NCBI GenBank assembly: GCA_937948815.1
Contig: CALFAM010000020.1
Span: 1 to 40,459, forward strand
Reading direction: 5' to 3'
From: an uncultured bacterium
GTDB lineage: Bacteria > Acidobacteriota > Thermoanaerobaculia > Multivoradales > J023
Length of the DNA stretch: 40,459 nt
This document shows positions 25,861-34,077 of this stretch, piece by piece; the first letter of the stretch is position 1, and each line of letters starts with the position of its first letter. The notes beneath the pieces were generated by a model that made no database searches, was not told the origin of the DNA, and was given only the letters and a program-made list of their open reading frames with translations. The translations under genes were made by a program, and so were the position numbers.

Positions 25861-27438
25861 CTAGCGGCGCAGCGCTTCCTGCACCACAGTAACCGCCTCG
25901 CTGGCGGCGATGCGCTCTTGGCGACGGTCGTCCCGGTAGCGAATCGTGACCGTCTCGTCGCTCGCGGTCTGGCCATCCACGGTCAGGCAGAAGGGCGTAC
26001 CGATCTCGTCATGACGCGCGTAACGCTTGCCAATCGCGTGCTGCTGATCGAACTTGGCATTGATTCCGGCGTCGAGAAACTGCTCGACGATTGCGCGCGC
26101 GGCCTCGGGCATGCCGTCCTTCTTGACCAGCGGCAACACGGCCGCCTTGACCGGCGCGAGCCTCGGGTGCAGCCGCAGCACCGTACGCGCACCCTTGCCA
26201 TCCGCATCCGCCGGCTCCTCGTCGTAGGCATCACAGAGAATCGCCAGCGCACCGCGGGTGGCGCCAGCGGCTGGTTCGACCACGTGGGGCACGAATCGCC
26301 AGCCCGGCTTGCCCGTCTCGGGATTGGTCGCCTGCGGATCGAAGTAGTCGAGCTTCTTGCCCGAGCCCGCGGCGTGTGCCTTGAGGTCGTAGTCGGTGCG
26401 GGAAGCAATGCCCTCGAGCTCATCCCACCCCCAGGGAAATTGGTAGTCGACGTCGAAGCAACCGTCGGAGTAGTGAGCCAGCTCGTCGTCGTCGTGCTCC
26501 CGGAACCGCAGATTCTCGGCCTTGAGGCCCACGGACTGCCACCAGCGCATGCGCTCGTCTTTCCAGTAGTCGAGCCACTTGGGCCCCTCGCCAGGAGGCA
26601 CGAAGTACTCCATCTCCATCTGCTCGAATTCGACAGAGCGGAAGACGAAGTGCTCGACCGTCACCTCGTTGCGGAAGCTCTTGCCCATCTGGGCGATTCC
26701 GAACGGGATCTTCGGGCTCATTGCTTGGACCACGTTGGGGAACTGCACGAACATCGCTTGCGCCGTCTCCGGGCGCATGTAGACCGTCGACTCGGCCAGC
26801 GCGTCTTCGACTCGAGCACGAATCGCCTTGCCGTCTTCGCCACTCTCGACGGCAGCCCGGACCGTATCGACGACCTTGCCGATCGGATCGACCGGCCCCA
26901 TGAAAGTTCGGAACATCAGATTGAACTGTCGCTCGTCGGAGAGGAACGGCGAGCCACAGTTCGGACAGACGTAGCCACGATCGGAGGCTTGGGCTCCGGC
27001 CAGCGTCTTGCCGGAGCGCGTCAGACTCACGCCGTGGGCTTCCTGAAGCTTCTCGAGCGCTGCCTTGGCGCGTCCCTTGTCCGCCAGCGTGATGGGCGCA
27101 TCGCTCCCCTCCGCTACGCGCGGCGCTTTGTCGGCGCGAAAACGCTCTCCGCACACCAGGCAGTCGACCAGCGGATCCGAAAACGACGACAGATGGCCGC
27201 TCGACTTCCACACCTGGGGATGCATGAGGATCGACGCATCCAAGCCCACGATGTCCTCACGGCTGTGCACCATGGCGCGCCACCACTCGTTCATCAGATT
27301 ACGCTTGAGCTCCGCACCCATTGGCCCAAAGTCATAGGCCGAGCGCAGTCCGCCATAGATCTCCGAGCTCTGGAAAACGAAGCCGCGCCGCTTGGCAAGC
27401 GACACGATCTTCTGCATGGTGGCTTCGGTCTGGCTCAC
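25861..27438 (-). CDS. glyS: Glycine--tRNA ligase, homodimeric class II
   Basis: This enzyme charges tRNA-Gly. The product of about 525 residues shows the class II fold. The N-terminus has KRRGFVFQSSEIYGGLRSAY and DFGPMGAELKRNLMNEWW; a zinc-like module has CLVCGERF and CPNCGSPF; motif 2 lies around IAQMGKSFRNEVT with FEQMEMEYFV. Motif 3 lies near AGATRGALAILCDAYDEE, and the anticodon-binding domain is at the end. It is the alpha2 type, not the alpha2beta2 type. GTG at 27438 has GGGAG nine bases upstream; ATG at 27417 (MQKIVSL) is the alternative. Confidence 0.96.
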   Translation of the reverse strand: MSQTEATMQKIVSLAKRRGFVFQSSEIYGGLRSAYDFGPMGAELKRNLMNEWWRAMVHSREDIVGLDASILMHPQVWKSSGHLSSFSDPLVDCLVCGERFRADKAPRVAEGSDAPITLADKGRAKAALEKLQEAHGVSLTRSGKTLAGAQASDRGYVCPNCGSPFLSDERQFNLMFRTFMGPVDPIGKVVDTVRAAVESGEDGKAIRARVEDALAESTVYMRPETAQAMFVQFPNVVQAMSPKIPFGIAQMGKSFRNEVTVEHFVFRSVEFEQMEMEYFVPPGEGPKWLDYWKDERMRWWQSVGLKAENLRFREHDDDELAHYSDGCFDVDYQFPWGWDELEGIASRTDYDLKAHAAGSGKKLDYFDPQATNPETGKPGWRFVPHVVEPAAGATRGALAILCDAYDEEPADADGKGARTVLRLHPRLAPVKAAVLPLVKKDGMPEAARAIVEQFLDAGINAKFDQQHAIGKRYARHDEIGTPFCLTVDGQTASDETVTIRYRDDRRQERIAASEAVTVVQEALRR

Positions 27439-27734
27439 GTTCGAAGGCTCCCGTGGTGGAACACACGCAGTCGTGGAATGCGCGGTGTGGGGCGACGTGC
27501 CTCCGCGATGGCCCCCGCGATCGGGTTCCCGCAATGGCGCGATCGGCGTTTTTACCACAGCTTGGCGCCAGAAAGCCCCTGAATTCGCCCGCGATTGCAA
27601 GAGGAACGGCCGTCGCCACACGACCGATGCTCGAGCCTGATACCGCGATCGAAGGAAAGACGCCTGTACGAGAAGAGACGCAAACGTCGCATCTCGCGAC
27701 GAATTCGACCCACGACTACCAGAGAGGCACATCC

Positions 27735-28076
27735 ATGACCGACCATCGCCAAGTCCATCCTCGCCGCGCCGCGATCTCCGGCGCCTTCGCGCTAGCCGCA
27801 ACCCTCGCCATCGTCCTGCTCGTCGGCACCTTCGGCGCTCAGGTGACCGCTGAGGAGCGCGGCGGGCTCACGACGTCCGCCAACTCGGGGGTCTTCGTCG
27901 GCACCAACGATCAAGGGCAGTTCCAACTGGCGCTCGAGGATGCTGTCCAGCAGGCAGCGGCGGCCGCGGGCTGCTGCGACATCCGCATCTCCTACAAAGT
28001 GCTCGACACCACCGGACAGTACGGCGGCTTCCTTTTCCTCGACGACATCAACGTCAGGATTCTCGCCGAGTGGTAA
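27735..28076 (+). CDS. Small secreted protein of unknown function
   Basis: This 113-residue protein has an N-terminal signal or anchor (AAISGAFALAATLAIVLLVGTFGA) and a short mature domain with NDQGQFQLALEDAVQQAAAA, GCCDIRISYKVLDTTGQYGG and DINVRILAEW. The adjacent Cys-Cys pair and helix-then-strand pattern are notable, but I do not recognise the family. AGAGAGG lies seven bases before the ATG at 27735, which fixes the start. It is a single gene, divergent from glyS. Confidence 0.75.
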   Translation: MTDHRQVHPRRAAISGAFALAATLAIVLLVGTFGAQVTAEERGGLTTSANSGVFVGTNDQGQFQLALEDAVQQAAAAAGCCDIRISYKVLDTTGQYGGFLFLDDINVRILAEW

Positions 28077-28420
28077 GCTACTAGACAGCCTAGCCGATTT
28101 TCGCGGATGGTCAGACTCAGGGACTAGCCGTCGCGCGACTGCCCATCCGTGAGCCGCACCCAAGACATGCTCTCTCAACCGAGAAACTCGGCTGGCTTCG
28201 AAGGAGATCGCTGCATCAGCACCTCTAATCACTGCCTGGCACTCTGCATCCACCGGCTGTCAAGTCATCGACTGCCGGCTGTTTCCTCGATGGTGCGTGC
28301 TGGGAGCTTGAAATACCGCCGAGAGAATCGCTCACGCATTCATTCCCGCATCCCTTGCCGAGGCTACGGTGCGGGTCAAGACGGGCGCTTGTCCACCGGC
28401 TGAACTAGAGGAGACCCGCC
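28077..28420. other. Intergenic region ahead of the Asp-box protein
   Basis: About 340 bases without a gene. A 7-bp inverted repeat (CGGATGG 28104-28110, CCATCCG 28143-28149) encloses a 32-base loop and could belong to the 3' end of the upstream message. I see no convincing promoter hexamers, although one is needed for the next gene. Short frames here lack ribosome sites. Confidence 0.4.
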
Positions 28421-30229
28421 ATGCCTCGCTTTACCCGCCGAATCACGACCATCGCCATGTTCGCTGCAGCCGGCCTGCTGCTCATGGCCGTGCCAAAGCT
28501 AGACGCACAGACCATCGACCAGAGCCGAGGAGTCGATGCACGTGTCGACTACAGCTCCCTTGTTGGTATCGGGCCTTGGGATGACCGCAACTACGAGCTG
28601 ACGCTCGAAGACATCGAGTATCTCGCCCCCAATGAACGCGAGCTCGGCGAGGGCATTCCAGCCTTCTATCGTGTCCATCTACGCAAGACCATGATGGGCA
28701 CCGAGAAGATGGGCGTTCAGTATCCGCGCAGCGGACTGCCGCGATTCTTCCTCGAGCATGGTGGCTTCCTCATTGACGGAAAGATCTACACCGGCTCGGG
28801 CGGCCAGCACAACGACTGGAAGATCGACACCTCTCAAGGAGGTACGCCTGCCGAAGAGTTCTTTGCCAAGCGTGCCGAAGTCGTCGCTGAGATCGATCGC
28901 GCCGAGGTGCGCTCGCTCGAGGGAGAGGTCCGTGTCACCAATCCGATCGGCGCGGCCGAATCAGCGATCTCGATCAACCCGACCAACCCCGATCAGGTCA
29001 TCGCCGGAACCAACGGCCCGGGTGGTGGCCAGCGTATGCACTTCTCGACCGATGGGGGCGAGACGTGGGTACAGGCCGCAGCCTTGCCGCTTGGTGGTAC
29101 GTGCTGCGACCCGACCATCGAATGGTCGGTCGATGGCACGAAGGCCTATACGGCAACCCTCGGATCTGCGGTGTTCTTCTATCGCTCGGCAGACGCTGGC
29201 CAGACTTGGACCGATCTCGATACCGAGCCCGGCAATGATCCTCGCCGCGAGCTCGGCAGTGGCGTCGACAAGGAGTACATCCATGTCGACAGATCCCCCA
29301 CATCGCCGCACAGCGACAACATCTACGTCACCTGGCACGAGCAGACGAATGGTGTCTTCAACACGATGCAGTTTGCTCGCTCCACCGACCTCGGCAACAC
29401 CTTCACCATTCAGTCTTTCACCTCCGATCCACGCGGTATCGGCTCCGACATCACGACGGACAAAGCTGGCACGGTCTACTACTTTTGGCCGGACTTCACC
29501 GGCCAGCGGATCGTGCTCAAGCGCTCGACCGACGGCGGCGTCACCTTCGAGAACGGCGTGGTTACCGTCGCGAACACGGAAGGGTCCTTCATCTTCCCGA
29601 TTCCGTCGACCGACGCACGCCAGGTCTTCATCTACAACTCCGTCGCCGTCGACTACTCTGATGGTCCCTTTGGCGACAGCATCTACGCGGCCTGGACGGA
29701 CAGCACCGGCCCCACTGGCGGCAACCCCGACAACAACCACGCCCGTATCCAGGTCGCCTACTCGCGCGACGGCGGTGACACCTGGACGGTGACCACGCCC
29801 CATGAAACGGCCGATGAGCTGACGGTCGATCGCTGGCACCAGTGGCTCGCCGTCGGCCCCGACGGCAAGGTCTACGTCATGTTCTACGACACCCGCGTCA
29901 CCGGCCGCAGCGGTGTCGACGTGTTCTATTCGATGTCCGACGATGGTGCGCAGACCTGGTCAGCACCAGCCCGTCTGACCACGGTAACTTCACCGGACAG
30001 CAACACAGGAAGTCCCAACGATTTCGAGTTCGGTGACTACAACGGCATGGACGTGGCGATGAACCGACTCATCGCGATCTTCACCGACAATCGAGACGAG
30101 ACCGGCGGTACCGCGCGGTCGATCGACGTCTACGCGGCTGGCATCACCCTCACCGGAGGTGGTGACGAGATCTTCGCCGACGGATTCGAGAGCGGCGACA
30201 CCTCAGTGTGGTCGGTTACGATCCCGTAA
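28421..30229 (+). CDS. Secreted BNR/Asp-box repeat protein with C-terminal 'IFADGFESGD' tail
   Basis: This 602-residue exported protein has a signal peptide (TTIAMFAAAGLLLMAVPKLDA). It looks like a sialidase-type beta-propeller with about six Asp boxes: STDGGETW, SADAGQTW, STDLGNTF, STDGGVTF, SRDGGDTW and SDDGAQTW. I cannot locate the arginine triad of true sialidases, so 'sialidase' would be unsafe. The last residues, GGDEIFADGFESGDTSVWS, form a short tail I associate with exported proteins of Acidobacteria and some Gammaproteobacteria. It may be a sorting signal. GAGGAG lies seven bases before the ATG. A terminator follows at 30280. Confidence 0.85.
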   Translation: MPRFTRRITTIAMFAAAGLLLMAVPKLDAQTIDQSRGVDARVDYSSLVGIGPWDDRNYELTLEDIEYLAPNERELGEGIPAFYRVHLRKTMMGTEKMGVQYPRSGLPRFFLEHGGFLIDGKIYTGSGGQHNDWKIDTSQGGTPAEEFFAKRAEVVAEIDRAEVRSLEGEVRVTNPIGAAESAISINPTNPDQVIAGTNGPGGGQRMHFSTDGGETWVQAAALPLGGTCCDPTIEWSVDGTKAYTATLGSAVFFYRSADAGQTWTDLDTEPGNDPRRELGSGVDKEYIHVDRSPTSPHSDNIYVTWHEQTNGVFNTMQFARSTDLGNTFTIQSFTSDPRGIGSDITTDKAGTVYYFWPDFTGQRIVLKRSTDGGVTFENGVVTVANTEGSFIFPIPSTDARQVFIYNSVAVDYSDGPFGDSIYAAWTDSTGPTGGNPDNNHARIQVAYSRDGGDTWTVTTPHETADELTVDRWHQWLAVGPDGKVYVMFYDTRVTGRSGVDVFYSMSDDGAQTWSAPARLTTVTSPDSNTGSPNDFEFGDYNGMDVAMNRLIAIFTDNRDETGGTARSIDVYAAGITLTGGGDEIFADGFESGDTSVWSVTIP

Positions 30230-30279
30230 CGTGCGAAGTCAGGGATCGTCGAGCGGCATAGCCCGCGAAGCGAATCGGA

Positions 30280-30309
30280 GGTCAGGCGTCGAGAGATGCC
30301 TGGCCTTTT
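30280..30309 (+). terminator. Intrinsic terminator after the Asp-box gene
   Basis: GGTCAGGC (30280-30287) pairs with GCCTGGCC (30298-30305), with one T-G pair and a ten-base loop, and is followed by TTTT. It lies 50 bases past the stop of the Asp-box gene and points the right way for it. Confidence 0.75.
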
Positions 30310-30348
30310 CGATTTGAAGCGCTCGGATGGCGCGCTGAGAGAGTCAAG

Positions 30349-30603
30349 TCAGGGTTGTTGCGCGAGGGAGGCGTCGATCCTGGCGCAAATGGTGTCGGCA
30401 CTTTCGTAGCCCCGCACCGACAGCTCGTGCGGCAGGAGCTCGGCCAATGCGCGGCGAATCTCGTCGACCGTCACCGAGGCGGCGTCCAGCCCGCCTTTGC
30501 GCAGCACGATCCGGATGGTTCCTCTTGCCTGCGGCGTGCTGAGTCTTGTCGCGCTCTCGAGCGCTTCGGAAGCCCGATCGAAGACTGCTGAATCTCGCCT
30601 CAC
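30349..30603 (-). CDS. Small hypothetical protein
   Basis: This 84-residue product has VFDRASEALESATRLSTPQA, GTIRIVLRKGGLDAASVTVD and EIRRALAELLPHELSVRG, a sensible helix-strand-helix pattern with low-bias composition. The GTG at 30603 has GGAGG six bases upstream (AGGGGAGGGTGTGTGGTG), better supported than the ATG at 30753. No signal or membrane segment. I do not recognise it. It is divergent from the MscS gene and ends 39 bases from the opposing terminator. Confidence 0.55.
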   Translation of the reverse strand: MRRDSAVFDRASEALESATRLSTPQARGTIRIVLRKGGLDAASVTVDEIRRALAELLPHELSVRGYESADTICARIDASLAQQP

Positions 30604-30784
30604 CACACACCCTCCCCTGTCGCCCTCGGAGGCCCCCAAGCCAAACCGCGGGCGGCGCCATCGATCGCCGAGCTCATCTCCCAGATCGCCAAGATACCCT
30701 CTACTGTAAAGAAAAACACGGCCGATGAGAACCGACAGCGCTCTCGGCGCCACGAGGTCCTGCCCACCCTGGAGGAGACCTCAC

Positions 30785-30814
30785 CTTGGGTTGCAGCGGG
30801 CGATTGCTACATAC
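30785..30814 (+). promoter_or_regulatory. Possible promoter for the MscS gene
   Basis: TTGGGT (30785-30790), 18 bases, then CATACT (30809-30814), 35 bases ahead of the MscS start. Three of six and four of six matches to consensus; weak. Confidence 0.25.
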
Positions 30815-30848
30815 TGCGCGCATCCGGCACCTAGGGGACCATCAAGCC

Positions 30849-32594
30849 ATGAGCACACGCATAAAGTCTTTCACCTTTCGGCTAATTTTGCTCGCCTCCA
30901 TCGCCTATGCAGTACCGCCTCTCGAGGCACAGTTCCCACCGACTCCTCCACCGCCCACCACCGAAGCCGAGCCCGAGACAGCGGCTCCAGAGGTCCCCCT
31001 TTCTAGGCTTTCGCCACGGGCATCCCTGGAGACATTCCTCGGCGCCTTCTACGATGACGACGGTACGCCCGCGAGCCTGGATCGCGCGGCTGCCGTACTC
31101 GACCTATCCGAGGTGCCCAAGGCGCTACGGGCCCACCGCGGTCGCGAGCTCGCGAGCCAGCTCAAGGCGATTCTCGACCGGGTCGAGCGAATCGACCCAT
31201 CGAGTCTGTCCGACCAACAAGACGCTCCCCCCTGGCGCTTGCCCGTTCGTGAGCTGGGAGAGATCGTGTTGGCCCCCAATGCCGCGGGCGACTGGCGATT
31301 CACCCGGAAAACACTCGAGCAGGTGCCCAGACTGTATCGATCGAGCCAGGATTGGCGCGTCGTCGAGGGCGTGCAGGAAGGGCCAACCACCGCCGGCATG
31401 TGGCTGCGTCAGCAGGTGCCGTCGTCGCTCCAGCGAACGACCTTCCTCCTCGAGACGTGGCAGTGGCTCGGGTTGCTCGCCCTGATCATGCTCGGGTTGC
31501 TCCTCGAGCGGCTGGTCGCGTCCATCCTGCGCCGCTCGGTCATCGGCCAGCTCAGCCGCCGATTCGACACCGTCGACACCGACGCGTTGGCCAACGCCTT
31601 GCGGCCCGTTGGGCTGTTGATGGCCGGCCTCCTGTGGTGGAGCGGCATCTTCTGGTTGGATCTACCGGTCTCGGTGCTGCAGATCCTCCTGGTTTCGGTG
31701 CGATTCGCCGTGGTGGTGGCGGTCGTCTGGGTGGCCTATCGCTTTGCCGATCTTTTCGCCGAAGTCCTACAAGCGAAGGCAGCGACCACCGAATCGAAGT
31801 TCGATGACTTGCTGGCGCCACTGGTCCGCAAGTCGCTCAAGCTCTTCGTGGCCGCCTTCGGCCTGGTGTTCATTGCCGACAACCTGGACATCGACATCTC
31901 GAGCCTGCTGGCCGGCCTCGGCATTGGCGGTATCGCCGTTGCCCTGGCTGCCCAGGATGTGGTGAAGAATCTCTTCGGCTCGGTCATGGTGATCCTCGAC
32001 CGCCCGTTCGCGGTCGGCGATTGGGTGGTTATCGAGGATGTCGAAGGGACGGTCGACGAGGTTGGCTTCCGCAGCACGCGGGTGCGCACGTTCTACAACT
32101 CATTGGTCACAGTCCCCAATGCCCGCTTGATCAGCACCGCGGTCGACAACTATGGCGCCCGTCGCTACCGCCGCTGGAGCACCACCGTGGGTCTCACCTA
32201 CGACACCCCGGCCGACAAGCTCGAGGCCTTCACTGAAGGTGTGCGCGAGCTGATCCGCCGCCATCCCGAGACCCGCAAGGACTACTTCGAGGTACACGTC
32301 AAAGGGTTCTCGGCCTCCGCGATCGACGTCATGCTCTACCTCTTCTTCGAGACGCCTGATTGGACCCGCGAGCTCGCCGCGCGCCACCGGCTCGCCCTAG
32401 ACATTCTGCGCCTCGCGCAGGAGCTCGGTGTGGCCTTCGCCTATCCGACGCAGACGGTTCACGTGGTCGGCCAGGAGGCGGTTGGTGAGTCGCCCGACGG
32501 TCCTCCTCGAAGCGCTCCCTCCGCCTTCGATCCGTCGGCCGCAGGTCGTCGCGGCCGGGAAGCGGCCGCTGCGCTCACCGGCGCCTCCGAGTAG
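30849..32594 (+). CDS. MscS-type mechanosensitive ion channel with periplasmic N-terminal domain
   Basis: Channels of this family open under membrane tension and release solutes on osmotic downshift. The 581-residue protein has a signal-like helix (about 10-28), a Pro-rich linker, a soluble N-terminal domain (about 55-180) and four to five membrane helices (about 200-360). The pore helix and beta domain follow: LLAGLGIGGIAVALAAQDVV, KNLFGSVMVILDRPFAVGDW, GTVDEVGFRSTRVRTFYNSL and VTVPNARL. It is about twice the length of E. coli MscS, owing to the N-terminal part and extra helices. The start at 30849 follows AGGGGA. Confidence 0.93.
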   Translation: MSTRIKSFTFRLILLASIAYAVPPLEAQFPPTPPPPTTEAEPETAAPEVPLSRLSPRASLETFLGAFYDDDGTPASLDRAAAVLDLSEVPKALRAHRGRELASQLKAILDRVERIDPSSLSDQQDAPPWRLPVRELGEIVLAPNAAGDWRFTRKTLEQVPRLYRSSQDWRVVEGVQEGPTTAGMWLRQQVPSSLQRTTFLLETWQWLGLLALIMLGLLLERLVASILRRSVIGQLSRRFDTVDTDALANALRPVGLLMAGLLWWSGIFWLDLPVSVLQILLVSVRFAVVVAVVWVAYRFADLFAEVLQAKAATTESKFDDLLAPLVRKSLKLFVAAFGLVFIADNLDIDISSLLAGLGIGGIAVALAAQDVVKNLFGSVMVILDRPFAVGDWVVIEDVEGTVDEVGFRSTRVRTFYNSLVTVPNARLISTAVDNYGARRYRRWSTTVGLTYDTPADKLEAFTEGVRELIRRHPETRKDYFEVHVKGFSASAIDVMLYLFFETPDWTRELAARHRLALDILRLAQELGVAFAYPTQTVHVVGQEAVGESPDGPPRSAPSAFDPSAAGRRGREAAAALTGASE

Positions 32595-32691
32595 CTCGAA
32601 GCCTCGCGGCCGTCGGCATCCTGATGATCCGGCGAGAATCGGTATACTCCGCGCTCTCCGCGGCATCCTTCACGCTGCGGAGACTGATGTG

Positions 32692-34077
32692 ATGCGTGAA
32701 TGGGGACAATTGCGAGGACTGGGCCGCTGGCGAGCGTGCCGACTGCTGATCGGCGGGCTGCTGATCGGCATCACGTTGCTCGGCACGATCAGCTGCAGTG
32801 GCCGCGCTACACCCCAGGTCGGTGACTCGCCAGAGGCAGATGCCCCCAAACGGGTTCTCGTCTTCGTACCCGGCATCACCGGCAGCGTCCTGCGCGATCG
32901 CGACCAGGACAGGGTGGCCTGGGGACGCGGACGCAACCTGGTCACGCCGCATGACGGCGGCTACGGCATCGCCCTGACGATCGATGGGTCGCCCTCGCGC
33001 CCGCTGTTCGCGGACGGCATCCTGCGCAAGATCCGTCTGCTCGGCCTGCGCAAGTGGGTCTACCAACCGCTGGTCGATCTCTTCACGTCTCACGGCTACC
33101 ACCTGGGCGACCTTGCCGCACCAACGGCCCAAGACGATCTGTTTCTCTACGCCTACGACTGGCGACAGGACAATGTGGTGTCCGCACGTCAGCTCTTCGA
33201 CCAGCTGCGCGCGGTACGCGAGGCGCACGGCGAAGAGAGCCTGGCCGTCGACCTCGTCTGCCAGTCCAACGGCGGCGCCATCTGCCGCTGGCTGGCACGA
33301 TTTGGATCGGCCGACCTGGCACAAGCCGAAGCTGGCACGGCCCAACCCGCACCAGAGCTGACCATTCACAACGTCGTGTTGGTGGGAACCGCCAATGGTG
33401 GCAGCCTGCGTACGTTGCGCGAGATGACCCGGGGTCGGCGCTACGTTCCCTTCTTCGGGCGACGCTTCGAGCCCGAGATGTTCTTCACGATCACCGCCTT
33501 CTTTCAAGATCTCCCCACGTACCGGACCGACCTCTTCGTCGACGCGGCGGGTGAGCCCATGGCGGTCGACCTCTTCGATCCTGCGAGCTGGGAGCGCTAC
33601 GGCTGGGGGATCTGGAGCCCTCGGGCCACACGCAGCCTTGCCAAGCGCAAGCCCCCCGAGGCTCGCTTCGGATCTCCAGAGCAACGATCGCGCCATCTCG
33701 CCACGATGCTCGACCGCAGCCAGCGCCTCCAGGCGGTGCTCGCGGACGGCGGGCCCGTGGCAGCGGAGTCGCGGTACCACTTGATTCAGAACGTCGACTG
33801 GGAGACACCGAGCCAGGCAGTCCTATCGCAGGAAGAGGACGGCACATGGCATCTGGGCATGACTGGAGACAAGGAAATTCGCAAGCAACCCGCGCTGCAC
33901 GCCAAGATCACCGCCTTGGGTGATGGCCATGCCACCCGCACGAGCCAGCTCCACCTGGGGGCCGCCGAGCGCGCGGCCATGGTCGGCGACGTCTTTGCGG
34001 TCGATGCCGGCCACTTCGAGACCATCCTTCAGCCGACGGCGCATAGCCATTTGATCGGCATCCTTCGCCAGCCATGA
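32692..34077 (+). CDS. LCAT-like alpha/beta-hydrolase lipoprotein
   Basis: This 461-residue exported protein resembles the lecithin:cholesterol acyltransferase group of acyl-transferring esterases. The N-terminal signal ends near C35 (LLGTISCSG) and may be a lipobox. The first strand and oxyanion region read VLVFVPGITGSVLRD, followed by FLYAYDWRQDN. The nucleophile elbow is LVCQSNGGAICRW (S192; the usual His-Ser-Met is Gln-Ser-Asn). The likely acid is D411 (ALGDGHAT) and the base H441 (DAGHFETIL). GGAG lies nine bases before the ATG. Its stop overlaps the next start by four bases. The substrate is unknown. Confidence 0.78.
   Translation: MREWGQLRGLGRWRACRLLIGGLLIGITLLGTISCSGRATPQVGDSPEADAPKRVLVFVPGITGSVLRDRDQDRVAWGRGRNLVTPHDGGYGIALTIDGSPSRPLFADGILRKIRLLGLRKWVYQPLVDLFTSHGYHLGDLAAPTAQDDLFLYAYDWRQDNVVSARQLFDQLRAVREAHGEESLAVDLVCQSNGGAICRWLARFGSADLAQAEAGTAQPAPELTIHNVVLVGTANGGSLRTLREMTRGRRYVPFFGRRFEPEMFFTITAFFQDLPTYRTDLFVDAAGEPMAVDLFDPASWERYGWGIWSPRATRSLAKRKPPEARFGSPEQRSRHLATMLDRSQRLQAVLADGGPVAAESRYHLIQNVDWETPSQAVLSQEEDGTWHLGMTGDKEIRKQPALHAKITALGDGHATRTSQLHLGAAERAAMVGDVFAVDAGHFETILQPTAHSHLIGILRQP

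Noticed and set aside
27439..27734. T-box or other riboswitch ahead of glyS
   Set aside because: I looked for the T-box core and for glycine riboswitch motifs and saw none.
28421..30229. Calling the Asp-box protein a sialidase
   Set aside because: Asp boxes occur in many beta-propellers. I could not find the arginine triad or the RIP motif.
32643..32648. TATACT as a promoter for the LCAT-like gene
   Set aside because: Good -10 match, but no -35 box at 16-18 bases. The gene may also be read from the MscS gene 97 bases upstream.
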